A program made the position numbers and the translations under genes. This document shows, piece by piece, positions 33,249 to 41,654 of a stretch of 64,000 nucleotides of DNA (the stretch's first letter is position 1; each line of letters starts with the position of its first letter). The stretch comes from Streptomyces bambusae (GTDB lineage Bacteria > Actinomycetota > Actinomycetes > Streptomycetales > Streptomycetaceae), in contig NZ_JAJAUZ010000013.1 of NCBI RefSeq assembly GCF_020532645.1, positions 62,001 through 126,000 of the forward strand, given 5' to 3'. Under the pieces are notes generated by a model, which was given only the letters and a program-made list of their open reading frames with translations, had not been told where the DNA came from and ran no database searches.

Positions 33249-34573
33249 GGCGTCCACCTCCCGACGAGGGTGCGGGCCCGGCGCCGCAGCCGGCGGATCC
33301 GGCCGGGCGGCCGGGGTCCGGTGCGGTCCTGCCACCAGTGGGTGAGGTCACGGCGGGCGTCGGCGTCCGCCGGCAGGCCGTGTACGAGCAGGTGCTCGGC
33401 GAAGTCCAGCGCGTCGCGGCGGTAGCCGCCGGTCATCGGCCGGGTCCGGGCGTACCCGAGGAAGGCGTCCCGGTAGCCGTCGCCCAGGATGCCGGGCAGC
33501 TCCGGCGCGACCTTGCGGACCACATCGGCCCGCTTGCCGGCCAGCGCCCGCACCTGCACGCGGACCCGCACCGGATCGAACCCCTCGGGCACCGGAGTCC
33601 CCGCCACCAGCGCCGACAGCAGCGCGGTCTGCGCCACGGCCACCCGCTCCCGGGACCCGGCCCCGGCCGCCGGCCCGGCAGCGGCTTCGGCCTCCGCCTC
33701 CGCCGGTGCCTCCGCCGGTGCCTCCGCCCGAGCAGCCTCCGCGCCCCGCGCCAGCGCCCCCCGGACCGCCGTCAGTTCGGCGGCCAGCTCCGCCTCCGGC
33801 GGGAACGCGTCGTCGCGTTCCAGCAGCACGCCCGGCGGGTCCAGCCGCTCGCGGAGGGCCGTGAGCAGGTCGAGGACCTGCGGCGGCACCGGGTGGGCGT
33901 GCGTGTCGTGCCACACGCCGTCCCGCTCGGTCCCGCCGGCCACGTGCACGTACGCCAGCGCCTCCGGCGGCAGCGCGGCCAGCACCGCGAGGGGGTCCTC
34001 GCCGCGGTTCACCCGGTTCGTGTGCAGGTTCGCCACGTCGATCAGCAGCCGTACGCCGGTACGCTCCACCAGCTCGGCCAGGAAGCGGCCCTCGGACAGT
34101 TCCTCGCCGGGCCAGGAGATCAGCGCCGCGATGTTCTCCAGCGCCAGCGGCACCGGCAGTGCGTCCTGGGCGATCCGGACGTTCTCGCAGAGCACGTCCA
34201 GGGCGTCGCGGGTGCGGGGCACCGGCAGCAGGTGCCCGGCCTCCAGCAGCGGGGAGGCGGTCAGCTCCCCGCCCGCGCGGACGAACGCGATGTGCTCGGT
34301 CACCAGCGGAGCCCCCACCGCCACCGCCCGCTCGGCCAGCGCCGCGAGCCGTGCCGGGTCCGGCCGGTCCGCCCCGCCCAGCCCGAGCGAGACGCCGTGC
34401 GGCACCACCGTGACCCCGCGCTCGCGCAGCCGCACGAGTGACTCCGGGAGGTGGCCGGGGCACAGGTTCTCGGCCACCACCTCCACCCAGTCGAGACCGG
34501 GCAGCCGCTCGACCGCGTCCGCGATCTCCGGGCGCCAGCCGATCCCCACCCCCAGGCGGTCCATCCGCTTCAT
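33245..34573 (-). CDS. DUF692 family multinuclear iron enzyme (MNIO) with fused C-terminal partner-like domain
   Basis: A 442-residue protein. The N-terminal TIM-barrel DUF692 domain (about 5-270) keeps every metal-ligand position I can see. His59 is in [12 protein letters not shown], His94 in VTEHIAF, Glu146 in LALENIAAL, Asp179/Asn182/His184 in [11 protein letters not shown], His210 in YVHVAGG, and Asp223/His225 in WHDTHAHP. Relatives such as MbnB and TglH oxidatively remodel peptide Cys residues. An Ala/Glu-rich linker (about 278-305) joins a helical C-terminal domain (about 310-415), possibly replacing the separate partner protein those enzymes use. The ATG has GGGGAGG 7 nt upstream. It overlaps the Cys-tail gene by 4 bp. 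The substrate is inferred. Confidence 0.9.
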   Translation of the reverse strand: MKRMDRLGVGIGWRPEIADAVERLPGLDWVEVVAENLCPGHLPESLVRLRERGVTVVPHGVSLGLGGADRPDPARLAALAERAVAVGAPLVTEHIAFVRAGGELTASPLLEAGHLLPVPRTRDALDVLCENVRIAQDALPVPLALENIAALISWPGEELSEGRFLAELVERTGVRLLIDVANLHTNRVNRGEDPLAVLAALPPEALAYVHVAGGTERDGVWHDTHAHPVPPQVLDLLTALRERLDPPGVLLERDDAFPPEAELAAELTAVRGALARGAEAARAEAPAEAPAEAEAEAAAGPAAGAGSRERVAVAQTALLSALVAGTPVPEGFDPVRVRVQVRALAGKRADVVRKVAPELPGILGDGYRDAFLGYARTRPMTGGYRRDALDFAEHLLVHGLPADADARRDLTHWWQDRTGPRPPGRIRRLRRRARTLVGRWTP

Positions 34574-34648
34574 GCTCGTACCTCCCCCGATTCCGTGTGC
34601 CGGTGTGATGACCCGCCGGGCACCCCGTGAATCCGGAGGTGGGGACGT

Positions 34649-35368
34649 TCAGAGGAACATTTGAGGTTCCAGCCGGGCCCGCAGCGCCGGATGGTCCGCG
34701 ACGACCGTGCACGAGCCGGGCGCGATCTCCGTGAAACCGGCGTCGCGCACCACCGGCAGCCCGCTCGCGGACAGCTGCTCCCACCGCTCCCGCGGGGCCG
34801 TCCGCACGGCCAGCGCGAAGCCGGACTCCCGCCAGGCCGCCCGCTCCGCCCCGGTCAGCTCCCACCAGGCCAGCTGGGCGCCGTGCCCGGCCTGGGCCAT
34901 CGCCTTGCCCGCCGACATGCCGAGGTCCGGGTTCAGCCACAGCACCGGCCGCTGCGCCGGCACCGGCGGGACCGGCTCCGGGTCGTCCAGGTCGGTCCCG
35001 GACACCTGGAGCTTGGCCAGCTCCTTGGGCCAGCCGTCCAGCGGCACCGGCGGGAACACCCGCACCTCCGCCCGCTCGCCGGGCACCGTGATGCCCGGCA
35101 GCGCGGCCGCCTTGCGCCACTCGGCGCCGCGGGCCCGGCGCACCACCTTGCGGATCCGGGCGTCCTGCCAGGCGCGCACCTCCTCGGCCCACTCGCCCTC
35201 GCCGCGCGCCCGTTCGTCCGCGAGCAGCACCAGCACCGCCCGCGCGGCCGTCTCCAGCGCGTCGGTGCGGGCCGGGGGTTCCGCCTTCTCGATCCGCACC
35301 ACCAGCGGCAGTACGTACTGCGGGGCCTCGTCCCGGAAGCTGGCTCTCATGTCCTGGCTGCTGCTCAT
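34649..35368 (-). CDS. Pth2-type peptidyl-tRNA hydrolase-like protein
   Basis: A 239-residue cytosolic protein. The C-terminal ~100 residues resemble archaeal/eukaryotic peptidyl-tRNA hydrolase 2, with VLWLNPDLGMSAGKAMAQAG, HGAQLAWWE, VRDAGFTEIAPGS and TVVADHP. The N-terminal ~130 residues (LPLVVRIEKAEPPARTDALE onward) are an actinobacterial extension. It may release peptides from peptidyl-tRNA, beside the normal Pth elsewhere in the genome. ATG 35368 and the in-frame ATG 35350 are both possible; neither has a strong ribosome binding site. It is divergent from the AIM24 gene and co-directional with the DUF692 gene 75 bp downstream. Confidence 0.85.
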   Translation of the reverse strand: MSSSQDMRASFRDEAPQYVLPLVVRIEKAEPPARTDALETAARAVLVLLADERARGEGEWAEEVRAWQDARIRKVVRRARGAEWRKAAALPGITVPGERAEVRVFPPVPLDGWPKELAKLQVSGTDLDDPEPVPPVPAQRPVLWLNPDLGMSAGKAMAQAGHGAQLAWWELTGAERAAWRESGFALAVRTAPRERWEQLSASGLPVVRDAGFTEIAPGSCTVVADHPALRARLEPQMFL

Positions 35369-35428
35369 CCGGTCAAGGATGCCAGCCGCCCGGGCGGGGC
35401 CGTGACACGCCCGGGGGTGGCCGGGCTG

Positions 35429-35458
35429 TTGTCCGGCCGCCCCCGCCCGCGCTTAGAT
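35429..35458 (+). promoter_or_regulatory. Leaderless-type promoter of the AIM24 gene
   Basis: TTGTCC (35429-35434), an 18-bp spacer and TTAGAT (35453-35458) end 6 nt before the ATG. There is no Shine-Dalgarno, so transcription probably starts at or next to the start codon. Confidence 0.5.
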
Positions 35459-35464
35459 CGCAGG

Positions 35465-36139
35465 ATGAAGAGCGACCTTTTTTCCTCCGAGAACCTGGCG
35501 CAGCAGGCCACCGCCCCCGGGATGACCCTGCAGAACGCCAAGTCCGTCAAGTACGCGGTGAACGGCGAGATGCTGGCCCGGCAGGGCTCGATGATCGCCT
35601 ACCGCGGCAACCTCCAGTTCGAGCGCAAGGGCCAGGGCATCGGCGGCATGCTCAAGCGCGCCGTCACCGGCGAGGGCCTGCCGCTGATGGCCGTCCGCGG
35701 CCAGGGCGAGGCCTGGTTCGCGCACGAGGCGGCCAACTGCTTCATCGTCGACATCGAGCCGGGCGACGCCCTCACCATCAACGGCCGCAACGTGCTGTGC
35801 TTCGACCCGACCCTGTCCTACGAGATAAAGACGGTCAAGGGCGGCGGCATGGTGGGCGGCGGCCTGTTCAACAGCGTCTTCACCGGTCAGGGAAAGCTGG
35901 CCGTGATCTGCGACGGCAGCCCCATCGTCATCCCCGTCACCCCGCAGCTGCCGGTGTACGTGGACACCGACGCGGTGGTCGGCTGGAGCGCCCAGCTCAG
36001 CACCGGCCTGCACCGTTCGCAGTCCGTCGGCTCGATGATCCGCGGCGGCTCCGGCGAGGCCGTCCAGCTGATGCTCCAGGGCGAGGGCTTCGTCATCGTC
36101 CGGCCGAGCGAGCTCGTCGAGCGGCCGGCCACGAGCTGA
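35465..36139 (+). CDS. AIM24 family protein
   Basis: A 224-residue protein of the AIM24/TRAP-like beta-roll family. Bacterial members have no settled function; the fold resembles the tryptophan RNA-binding attenuation protein. Conserved pieces are YAVNGEMLARQGSMIAYRG, ERKGQGIGGMLKR, EAWFAHEAANCFIVDIEPGD, GGGMVGGGLFNSVFTGQG and LMLQGEGFVIVRPSE. The single ATG start lacks a ribosome binding site and follows a -35/-10 pair that places transcription start at the ATG. No signal peptide or membrane helix. It is convergent with the deacetylase gene, with only 13 bp between their ends. Confidence 0.93.
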   Translation: MKSDLFSSENLAQQATAPGMTLQNAKSVKYAVNGEMLARQGSMIAYRGNLQFERKGQGIGGMLKRAVTGEGLPLMAVRGQGEAWFAHEAANCFIVDIEPGDALTINGRNVLCFDPTLSYEIKTVKGGGMVGGGLFNSVFTGQGKLAVICDGSPIVIPVTPQLPVYVDTDAVVGWSAQLSTGLHRSQSVGSMIRGGSGEAVQLMLQGEGFVIVRPSELVERPATS

Positions 36140-36152
36140 CCGCCGCCGGCTC

Positions 36153-37028
36153 TCAGCGGCCGATCAGCTCGGACACCTTGACGAAGCGGTAGCCGCGGGC
36201 CCGGAGTTCCGGCACGATCCGCCGGATCGCCTGCTCGGTGGTGGGGGCCGCACTGCGCGTGCAGTGCATCACCACCACCGAGCCGGGCTTCACCCCGTCC
36301 AGGACCTGCTGCGCCACCGGGCCCGGGTCCTTCGCGAACGCGTCCCCGCTGACCACGTCCCACTGCACGGCGGTGACCCGCGCCGTGGACAGGGCGCGCA
36401 GCGCTGCGTCGTCGTAGCAGCCGCCGGGGAAGCGGAAGTAGGGGACGACGTTGCGGGCGCCGGCCGTCCGGAACGCCTCGAAGGCGCGGTCCACATCGGC
36501 CCGGGCCGCCGCCCCGTCCAGCGCAGGCAGCCCGTAGCAGGGGCTCTTGAAGGCGTGGTGGCTGTACGAGTGGTTGGCGATCTCGAAGTTCGGGTCGGTG
36601 CCGATGGCGCGGGCCTGGTCGGGGTACTCCTCCGCCCAGCGGCCGGTCATGAACACCGTCGACGGCACCTTCAGGCTGCGCAGTGCCGCGATGAGCTGCG
36701 GGTTGTCGAAACGCTCGCCTGCGGCGGCGCGGGGGCCCTGGTCGGCCGTCATGTCGGCGTCGAAGGTGAGGGCGACGGTCTTGTCGGTGGTGCCGGCGGC
36801 GCGCTCGAACACCGGGGTGAGACCGGCCGGGCCGGGGGCCATGGTGGGGGGCCTGGCAGGGGGCTCGGCGGGTTCTGCGGGGGCGGCAGCCTTGGGGGAC
36901 GTGCCGGGGGCCGGGGGCTTCCGGCTTGCCGCGGTCCTGGTTTCGGCGGGACCGGTGCCGCCGGAGCAGCCGGCCAGGGTGGCGCCGAGCAATGCCGCGG
37001 CGACCACCCTTCGTACAGAAATGGTCAC
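36153..37028 (-). CDS. Polysaccharide deacetylase (NodB domain) lipoprotein
   Basis: A 291-residue exported enzyme. The signal peptide ends in the lipobox LAGC (Cys21), and a Pro/Ala-rich linker reaches to about residue 70. The NodB domain (about 83-285) has motif 1 TFDADM, where the catalytic base and metal Asp stand; motif 2 NHSYSHH with the metal-binding His residues; and motif 3 YFRFPGGCYD. VVVMHC lies near the C-terminus. It probably removes acetyl groups from peptidoglycan or another N-acetylated glycan at the cell surface. GTG 37028 has no Shine-Dalgarno, but TATGTT lies 6 nt upstream, suggesting a leaderless transcript. Confidence 0.93.
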   Translation of the reverse strand: MTISVRRVVAAALLGATLAGCSGGTGPAETRTAASRKPPAPGTSPKAAAPAEPAEPPARPPTMAPGPAGLTPVFERAAGTTDKTVALTFDADMTADQGPRAAAGERFDNPQLIAALRSLKVPSTVFMTGRWAEEYPDQARAIGTDPNFEIANHSYSHHAFKSPCYGLPALDGAAARADVDRAFEAFRTAGARNVVPYFRFPGGCYDDAALRALSTARVTAVQWDVVSGDAFAKDPGPVAQQVLDGVKPGSVVVMHCTRSAAPTTEQAIRRIVPELRARGYRFVKVSELIGR

Positions 37029-37090
37029 ACCAGAAACATATATGACAATCCGCCGACCCCACCGCTACGGCACTCCCTGCGGCCCCCGGG

Positions 37091-38461
37091 TCAGCGCCAG
37101 GGGCCCGTCACGGCGAAGGTGGTGCCGGGGGCGTAGCAGTTGACGTACATCGTCGAGCCGTCGGGGGAGAAGGTGACACCGGCGAACTCGCCGTAGTCCG
37201 GTTCGGCCGGCGTCCCGATGTTGTGCGCATTGCGGGCCACCGCGTACACCTCGCCGCGCGGGGAGACCCCGTACACGTGCTGCAGCCCGCTCCCGTCCTC
37301 GCACACCATCAGCCCGCCCCCCGGCGCCAGGCAGATGTTGTCGGGCGACTCCCCGGGCAGCTGCACGTCGGAGGCCGGCCCGAACACCACCGCCAGCGTC
37401 AGCCGCCCCCGCTTCGGCTCGTACCTCCACACCTGCCCGGAGTGGTCCGCCGCCGCCCCCTCCCGGCTGCGCGCGAACGAGGACACGAAGTACACCGCGC
37501 CGCCGCTCCAATAGCAGCCCTCCAGCTTCTGCGCGTGCGTGATGCCGCCCCGCCCGAAGTCCTGGAACCGGATCGGCGTGCCCACCGCCATCGGATCCGG
37601 CACCGGCACCCACTCCACCCGGAACTGCGCCCCCGGCTCCCGCACCGCCGACAGGTCCGGCACGTCCCGCACCCGCAGCGCCTCCAGCGCCCCGCCCGCC
37701 CGCAGCGAGCCCAGCCCGCCGCACGGCCGGTCCGGCAGGAAGCGGTAGAACAGCCCGAACGGCTTCACGAACGCGTCCTCGGTCTCGTACACGATCCCGC
37801 TGTGCGGATCCACCGCCACCGCCTCGTGGGCGAACCGCCCCAGGGCCGTCAGCGGGACCGCGCCGCTGCGCCGCGGATCGGCCGGGTCCACCTCGAACAC
37901 GAAGCCGTGGTCCCGCACGTAGTCGCCGGTGCCGGCCAGGTCCTCGGTCTCCTCGCAGGTCAGCCAGGTCCGCCAGGGCGTCGGGCCGCCCGCGCAGTTC
38001 ACGGCCGTGCCCGCGACGCCCACCCGCTCCCCGGTGACCGCGCCGTCCGCGTCCAGCTCCAGGACGGTGCAGCCGCCCCGGGCCCCCGGGTCGTAGGTGA
38101 GCCCCGGCACCGGCGGGACGCGCAGCGCGGCGGTGGCCCGGTTCTCGTGGTTGCGCACCAGCCGCACCCGGCCGCGGCCGCCCGCGAAGGCCGCCATCCC
38201 GTCGCAGTTCTGCGGCACCCGGCCCTCGCCCGACCGCATCGGGTCGCCCGACCGGGACAGCACCCGGTAGCGGAACCCGGCGGGCAGGTCGAGCAGTCCG
38301 GCCGGATCCGGCAGCAGCGGCCCGTACCCGGCGACGGCCGGAGCGCGGCCCGGAACGGCGGCGCTCGCGGCTCCCGTGAACAGTTCGCCGAGGGCCCCGG
38401 CGAAGGCGACGGAGGCGACGGCCCCCGTACCGGTGAGGATCTGACGGCGGGTCGCGGACAT
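37091..38461 (-). CDS. PhoX-type (DUF839) phosphatase, Tat-exported
   Basis: A 456-residue secreted protein of the PhoX/DUF839 family, whose characterised members are calcium-dependent alkaline phosphatases. The Tat leader is SATRRQILTGTGAVASVAF with cleavage near ASAA. Family motifs include PQNCDGMAAF, LVRNHENRA, GTAVNCAGGPTPWRTWLTCE (the strongly conserved GGxTPWxTWLxCEE), GRFAHEAVAVD, GITHAQKLEG, SPDNICLAPGGGLMVCEDG and YGEFAGVTFSPDG. ATG 38461 has GGGGAG ~10 nt upstream. A near-perfect 18-bp palindrome lies 42 bp before the start and may be an operator. Activity is inferred from the family; some members are inactive or have other esterase roles. Confidence 0.93.
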   Translation of the reverse strand: MSATRRQILTGTGAVASVAFAGALGELFTGAASAAVPGRAPAVAGYGPLLPDPAGLLDLPAGFRYRVLSRSGDPMRSGEGRVPQNCDGMAAFAGGRGRVRLVRNHENRATAALRVPPVPGLTYDPGARGGCTVLELDADGAVTGERVGVAGTAVNCAGGPTPWRTWLTCEETEDLAGTGDYVRDHGFVFEVDPADPRRSGAVPLTALGRFAHEAVAVDPHSGIVYETEDAFVKPFGLFYRFLPDRPCGGLGSLRAGGALEALRVRDVPDLSAVREPGAQFRVEWVPVPDPMAVGTPIRFQDFGRGGITHAQKLEGCYWSGGAVYFVSSFARSREGAAADHSGQVWRYEPKRGRLTLAVVFGPASDVQLPGESPDNICLAPGGGLMVCEDGSGLQHVYGVSPRGEVYAVARNAHNIGTPAEPDYGEFAGVTFSPDGSTMYVNCYAPGTTFAVTGPWR

Positions 38462-38502
38462 CAGGCAACAACTCCCCGGGGGGTGGAAAGGAGATGTGAC
38501 CC

Positions 38503-38520
38503 GCATGTGGTACCACGTGC
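38503..38520. promoter_or_regulatory. Near-palindrome upstream of the PhoX gene
   Basis: GCATGTGGTACCACGTGC is palindromic except for one base pair. It lies 42-59 bp upstream of the PhoX start, where an operator would be expected. A short stem, CACCCC-CGC-GGGGTG, lies at 38548-38562, past the end of the OsmC gene, and may be a weak terminator. Confidence 0.4.
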
Positions 38521-38577
38521 CTGCGGCGTGGGGAACCATGCGGGCCGCACCCCCGCGGGGTGTCGCCGCCCCCGGCG

Positions 38578-39006
38578 TCAGACGAGCTTGGCGCTCAGCG
38601 TGATCGTCGTACCGGTCAGGGCCTGGCTGACCGGGCAGTTCTTCTTGGCGTCCTCGGCCGCGGCGAGGAAGTCCTCCTCGCTGATGCCGGGCACCTCGCC
38701 CTCGACGGTCAGGTGGCTGCCGGTGATGCCCTGGCCGGGCACGAAGGTCACCGCGGCCTTGGTGTTCAGCCGCGCCGGCGCGTGCCCGGCCTTGGCCAGC
38801 ACGTTGGAGAAGGCCATGTTGTAGCAGCTGGAGTGCGCGGCGGCGATGAGCTCCTCCGGGCTGGTGCGCCCGTTCGCCTCCTCGTCGGTGCGGGCCGGCC
38901 AGGAGACGGCGTACGTGCCGAGGCCCGAGGAGTCGAGGGTCACCTCGCCCTTGCCCCCCAGCAGATCGCCTTCCCAGACAGCGTGTGCATGACGCGTGGC
39001 GGCCAT
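38578..39006 (-). CDS. OsmC/Ohr-family peroxiredoxin
   Basis: A 142-residue thiol peroxidase of the OsmC subfamily that reduces organic hydroperoxides in the cytosol. The two redox Cys are in AAHSSCYNMAFS and AKKNCPVSQALTG, and the conserved Arg and Glu of the active site lie in GRTSPEELIAAAH. ATG 39006 (MAATRHAHAVWEGDLLGGKG) is preferred, with AAGGGA 7 nt upstream. Length is normal. SPEELIAAAHSSCY distinguishes OsmC from Ohr. The gene is 55 bp downstream of the ZapE-type ATPase gene on the same strand. Confidence 0.95.
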   Translation of the reverse strand: MAATRHAHAVWEGDLLGGKGEVTLDSSGLGTYAVSWPARTDEEANGRTSPEELIAAAHSSCYNMAFSNVLAKAGHAPARLNTKAAVTFVPGQGITGSHLTVEGEVPGISEEDFLAAAEDAKKNCPVSQALTGTTITLSAKLV

Positions 39007-39061
39007 GATGGATCCCTTCAAGGCTGTTCGGCCGGGCCGGTGTTGGCCCGACCGGCCCAAC

Positions 39062-40171
39062 CTACTGGGACACCAGCCCCTTTGCGTCGCGGGCGAGCGC
39101 GGTGAGCCGCGAGATGGCGCGGAAGTACTTCTTTCGGTACCCGCCGTTCAGCATCTCTTCGCTGAACAGGCGGTCGAACGGCACGCCCGACGCCAGCACC
39201 GGTATCTCCCGGTCGTACAGACGGTCGGCGAGGACCACCAGGCGCAGCGCGGTGGACTGGTCCGGCACCGCCTGCACATCGGTGAGGCAGACCGCGGATA
39301 TGTCCTCGGTGAGCGCGCTGTAGCGGCTCGGGTGCACCCGGGCGAGGTGGGCCAGCAGCCCCGGGAAGTCGTCGAGGGTGGCGCCGGGGGTCGCGTACGC
39401 GGCCTTGGCCACCTGCTCGTCGCTGTACGGGGCCGGGGCCTCGGGCAGCCCGCGGTGCCGGTAGTCCTCGCCGTCGATGCGCAGCGGCCGGAAGTGGGCG
39501 GACAGGCCCTGGATCTCGCGCAGGAAGTCCACCGCGGCGAACCGGCCCTCGCCCAGCTTGCCCGGCAGCGTGTTCGAGGTGGCGGCCAGCGCGACGCCCG
39601 ATTCGACCAGCTTGCGCAGCAGGCTGGAGACGAGGACGGTGTCGCCCGGGTCGTCGAGCTCGAACTCGTCGATGCACAGCAGCCGGTGCCCGCCGAGGGT
39701 CTGCACGGTCTGCTGGAAGCCGAGGGCACCGACCAGGTTCGTCAGCTCGACGAAGGTGCCGAACGCCTTGTACTCGGGTGCGGCCGGGGTGGCGTGCCAG
39801 AGCGAGGCGAGCAGGTGGGTCTTGCCGACGCCGTAGCCGCCGTCGAGGTAGACCCCGCGCGGACCGGCGGGCGCGGCCGGCTTCTTCGAGAACCAGCGCC
39901 GCTTGGCCGTGCCGCTCGCGTGCGCCCCGCCGAGGCCGGCGGCGAACGTGCTCAGGGTGGTGACGGCCTGCGCCTGGCTCGGCTGGTTCGGGTCCGGGTT
40001 GTACGTGTCGAAGCGCACGCCGTCGAACCGCGGTGGCGGCACCATCTCCGCGACCAGCCGTTCGGCGGGTACGTACGGCTCGCGGGCGCACAGGGACTGC
40101 GGGCCCGCCTCGGCTATGGGCTCCGGACCGGTGGCGAGGGCCCCGGAGGACGCGGTGAGAGATGTCGACAC
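39062..40171 (-). CDS. zapE: AFG1/ZapE-like ATPase
   Basis: A 369-residue P-loop ATPase. Walker A is YLDGGYGVGKTHL (about 112-125) and Walker B LLCIDEFELDDPGD. Sensor-like residues lie in ALAATSNTLPGKLG, and KKYFRAISRLTALA closes the C-terminus. In E. coli ZapE binds the Z-ring; the mitochondrial relative AFG1 helps degrade respiratory subunits. The actinobacterial role is unknown. The start is placed at GTG 40171, which leaves 37 bp to the divergent reductase gene at 40209. TAAAGT lies 8 nt before this GTG on the minus strand and may be a -10 element. The 5' choice is moderately certain. Confidence 0.92.
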   Translation of the reverse strand: MSTSLTASSGALATGPEPIAEAGPQSLCAREPYVPAERLVAEMVPPPRFDGVRFDTYNPDPNQPSQAQAVTTLSTFAAGLGGAHASGTAKRRWFSKKPAAPAGPRGVYLDGGYGVGKTHLLASLWHATPAAPEYKAFGTFVELTNLVGALGFQQTVQTLGGHRLLCIDEFELDDPGDTVLVSSLLRKLVESGVALAATSNTLPGKLGEGRFAAVDFLREIQGLSAHFRPLRIDGEDYRHRGLPEAPAPYSDEQVAKAAYATPGATLDDFPGLLAHLARVHPSRYSALTEDISAVCLTDVQAVPDQSTALRLVVLADRLYDREIPVLASGVPFDRLFSEEMLNGGYRKKYFRAISRLTALARDAKGLVSQ

Positions 40172-40208
40172 AGCCCTCAACTTTACGCCGCATGCCACAC
40201 TGCCTCGC

Positions 40209-40979
40209 ATGCGACGCCTGTTCCCTGTGACCGATCAGACATCCGCCGAGTCCGACCGGGAGTGGTCCCTGGACGAGCTGGCCGAGGCCTACGCCTACCC
40301 CGCGCAGGCGGCGGACGGGCACTGGCTGCGGGGCAACATGGTCTCCTCGCTGGACGGTGCCGCCCAGCACGAGGGCCGCTCCCAGCCGATCTCCAGCGAC
40401 ACAGACATGCGGATCTTCGGCACCCTGCGGGCGCTGGCCGATGTGGTCGTCGTCGGTGCGGAAACGGTTCGCCTGGAGGGTTACCGGCCGGCCCGGGCCC
40501 GGGAGGCCTTCGCCGCCCGCCGAGCGGCCGCCGGCCAGGGCCCGGCCCCCGCCATCGCCGTGGTCAGCGCGAGCCTGGACCTGGACTTCTCGCTGCCCCT
40601 GTTCACCTCCCCGCTGGTGCCCACCCTGGTTCTGACCGGTGCGGCGGCCCCCGCGGACCGGGTGGCCGGGGCGCGGACGGCGGGCGCCGAGGTGCTGTTC
40701 GCCGGGGACGGCGCCGGGGTGGACCCGGCCCGGGCGGTGACCGCCCTCGCCGGGCGGGGGCTGCGGCGCCAGCTCACCGAGGGCGGGCCGCGGCTGCTGG
40801 GCCAGTTCATCGCGGCCGGGGTGCTCGACGAGCTGTGCCTGACGGTGTCGCCGACCCTGACCGCGGGCGACGCGCAGCGGATCGCCGGGGGGCCCTCCCT
40901 GGCGGTGCCGGCCCGGCTGGAACTCGCCGGGCTGCTGGAGGAGGCCGGGTTCCTGTTCACCCGTTACCGTCGGAGCTGA
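40209..40979 (+). CDS. RibD C-terminal-like pyrimidine reductase family protein
   Basis: A 256-residue NADPH-dependent reductase of the dihydrofolate-reductase-like fold. Features are NMVSSLDGAAQ (about 46), the substrate-binding SDTDMRIFGTLRALADVVVV, GAETVRLEGYRP, and LTEGGPRLLGQFI near residue 200, the conserved glycine-rich nucleotide site. There is no deaminase domain and no riboflavin gene nearby, so it is more likely a stand-alone RibD-type reductase than a dedicated riboflavin enzyme. ATG 40209 begins MRRLFPVTDQ. With 37 bp to the divergent ATPase gene there is little room for a leader. Confidence 0.9.
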   Translation: MRRLFPVTDQTSAESDREWSLDELAEAYAYPAQAADGHWLRGNMVSSLDGAAQHEGRSQPISSDTDMRIFGTLRALADVVVVGAETVRLEGYRPARAREAFAARRAAAGQGPAPAIAVVSASLDLDFSLPLFTSPLVPTLVLTGAAAPADRVAGARTAGAEVLFAGDGAGVDPARAVTALAGRGLRRQLTEGGPRLLGQFIAAGVLDELCLTVSPTLTAGDAQRIAGGPSLAVPARLELAGLLEEAGFLFTRYRRS

Positions 40980-40985
40980 CACGTT

Positions 40986-41009
40986 GCGGAATTTACCGTT
41001 CCGCTTTTC
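40986..41009 (+). terminator. Small hairpin with T-run after the reductase gene
   Basis: GCGGAA (40986-40991) pairs with TTCCGC (40999-41004) around a 7-nt loop and is followed by TTTTC, resembling a classical intrinsic terminator. Confidence 0.55.
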
Positions 41010-41105
41010 TCCGGCTGGGCACACTTACCTGCACCGGCCCCGTGCGCCAGCGGGGCAGGATGGTTTCCGCAGGGGCCCACGGCCCATGAAAACGAGAGGG
41101 CGTCC

Positions 41106-41579
41106 GTGTTCACGAGCGTATTGATGATCGAGAAGCCTCTGACATCCGTAGACGTGGACTTCGTCACGACCCTGCACGGAGACGACCCCGTCTCCTTCGT
41201 CGTGCTGCTGCAGCCCCGGGGCGACCGGGACCGGCTGCTGCGCGCCATCGACGACGTCGCGCTCGGCGAGCTCCCCGAGGCGATCCGGGAGGGCGACGAA
41301 CCGGAAGGCGCCGAGGCGCTCGGCCCGGCCGCGCAGTCCCTGGAGCACTCGCTCCGGGCGCTGCGCGCACGCAACCACTCGGCGGTGGGGCACATCGTCG
41401 AGGACCACCCGCTGGACCGGCTCAGGGCGGTCGTGGAGGAGACCGGCGCCGACGAGGTGATCGTGCTGACGGCGCCGCACTTCGTGGAGGAGTTCTTCCA
41501 CCGGGACTGGGCCTCCCGGGCCCGCCACAAAGTGGGGGTTCCCGTGCTCAAGCTCTTCGCCCACAACGAGAACGAATAG
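41106..41579 (+). CDS. Conserved hypothetical protein, possible universal-stress-like fold
   Basis: A 157-residue cytosolic protein that I cannot assign to a named family. It has an acidic middle section and a final third (about 113-152) reading GADEVIVLTAPHFVEEFFHR then RHKVGVPVLKLFAHN. This alpha/beta pattern resembles the last strands of UspA-like nucleotide-binding proteins but lacks the usual GxxGxxGS(S) motif. The GTG start is supported by GAGAGGG 5 nt upstream. It lies 75 bp before murC on the same strand and is usually found next to murC/msrB in related genomes. Function is unknown. Confidence 0.85.
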   Translation: MFTSVLMIEKPLTSVDVDFVTTLHGDDPVSFVVLLQPRGDRDRLLRAIDDVALGELPEAIREGDEPEGAEALGPAAQSLEHSLRALRARNHSAVGHIVEDHPLDRLRAVVEETGADEVIVLTAPHFVEEFFHRDWASRARHKVGVPVLKLFAHNENE

Positions 41580-41654
41580 GCTGCGGGGGTAGGTGTCCCG
41601 TTCCGGGGCACCGCCCGCACCACGCCTTCGGGCACGCCCTCGGGAGACACACGC

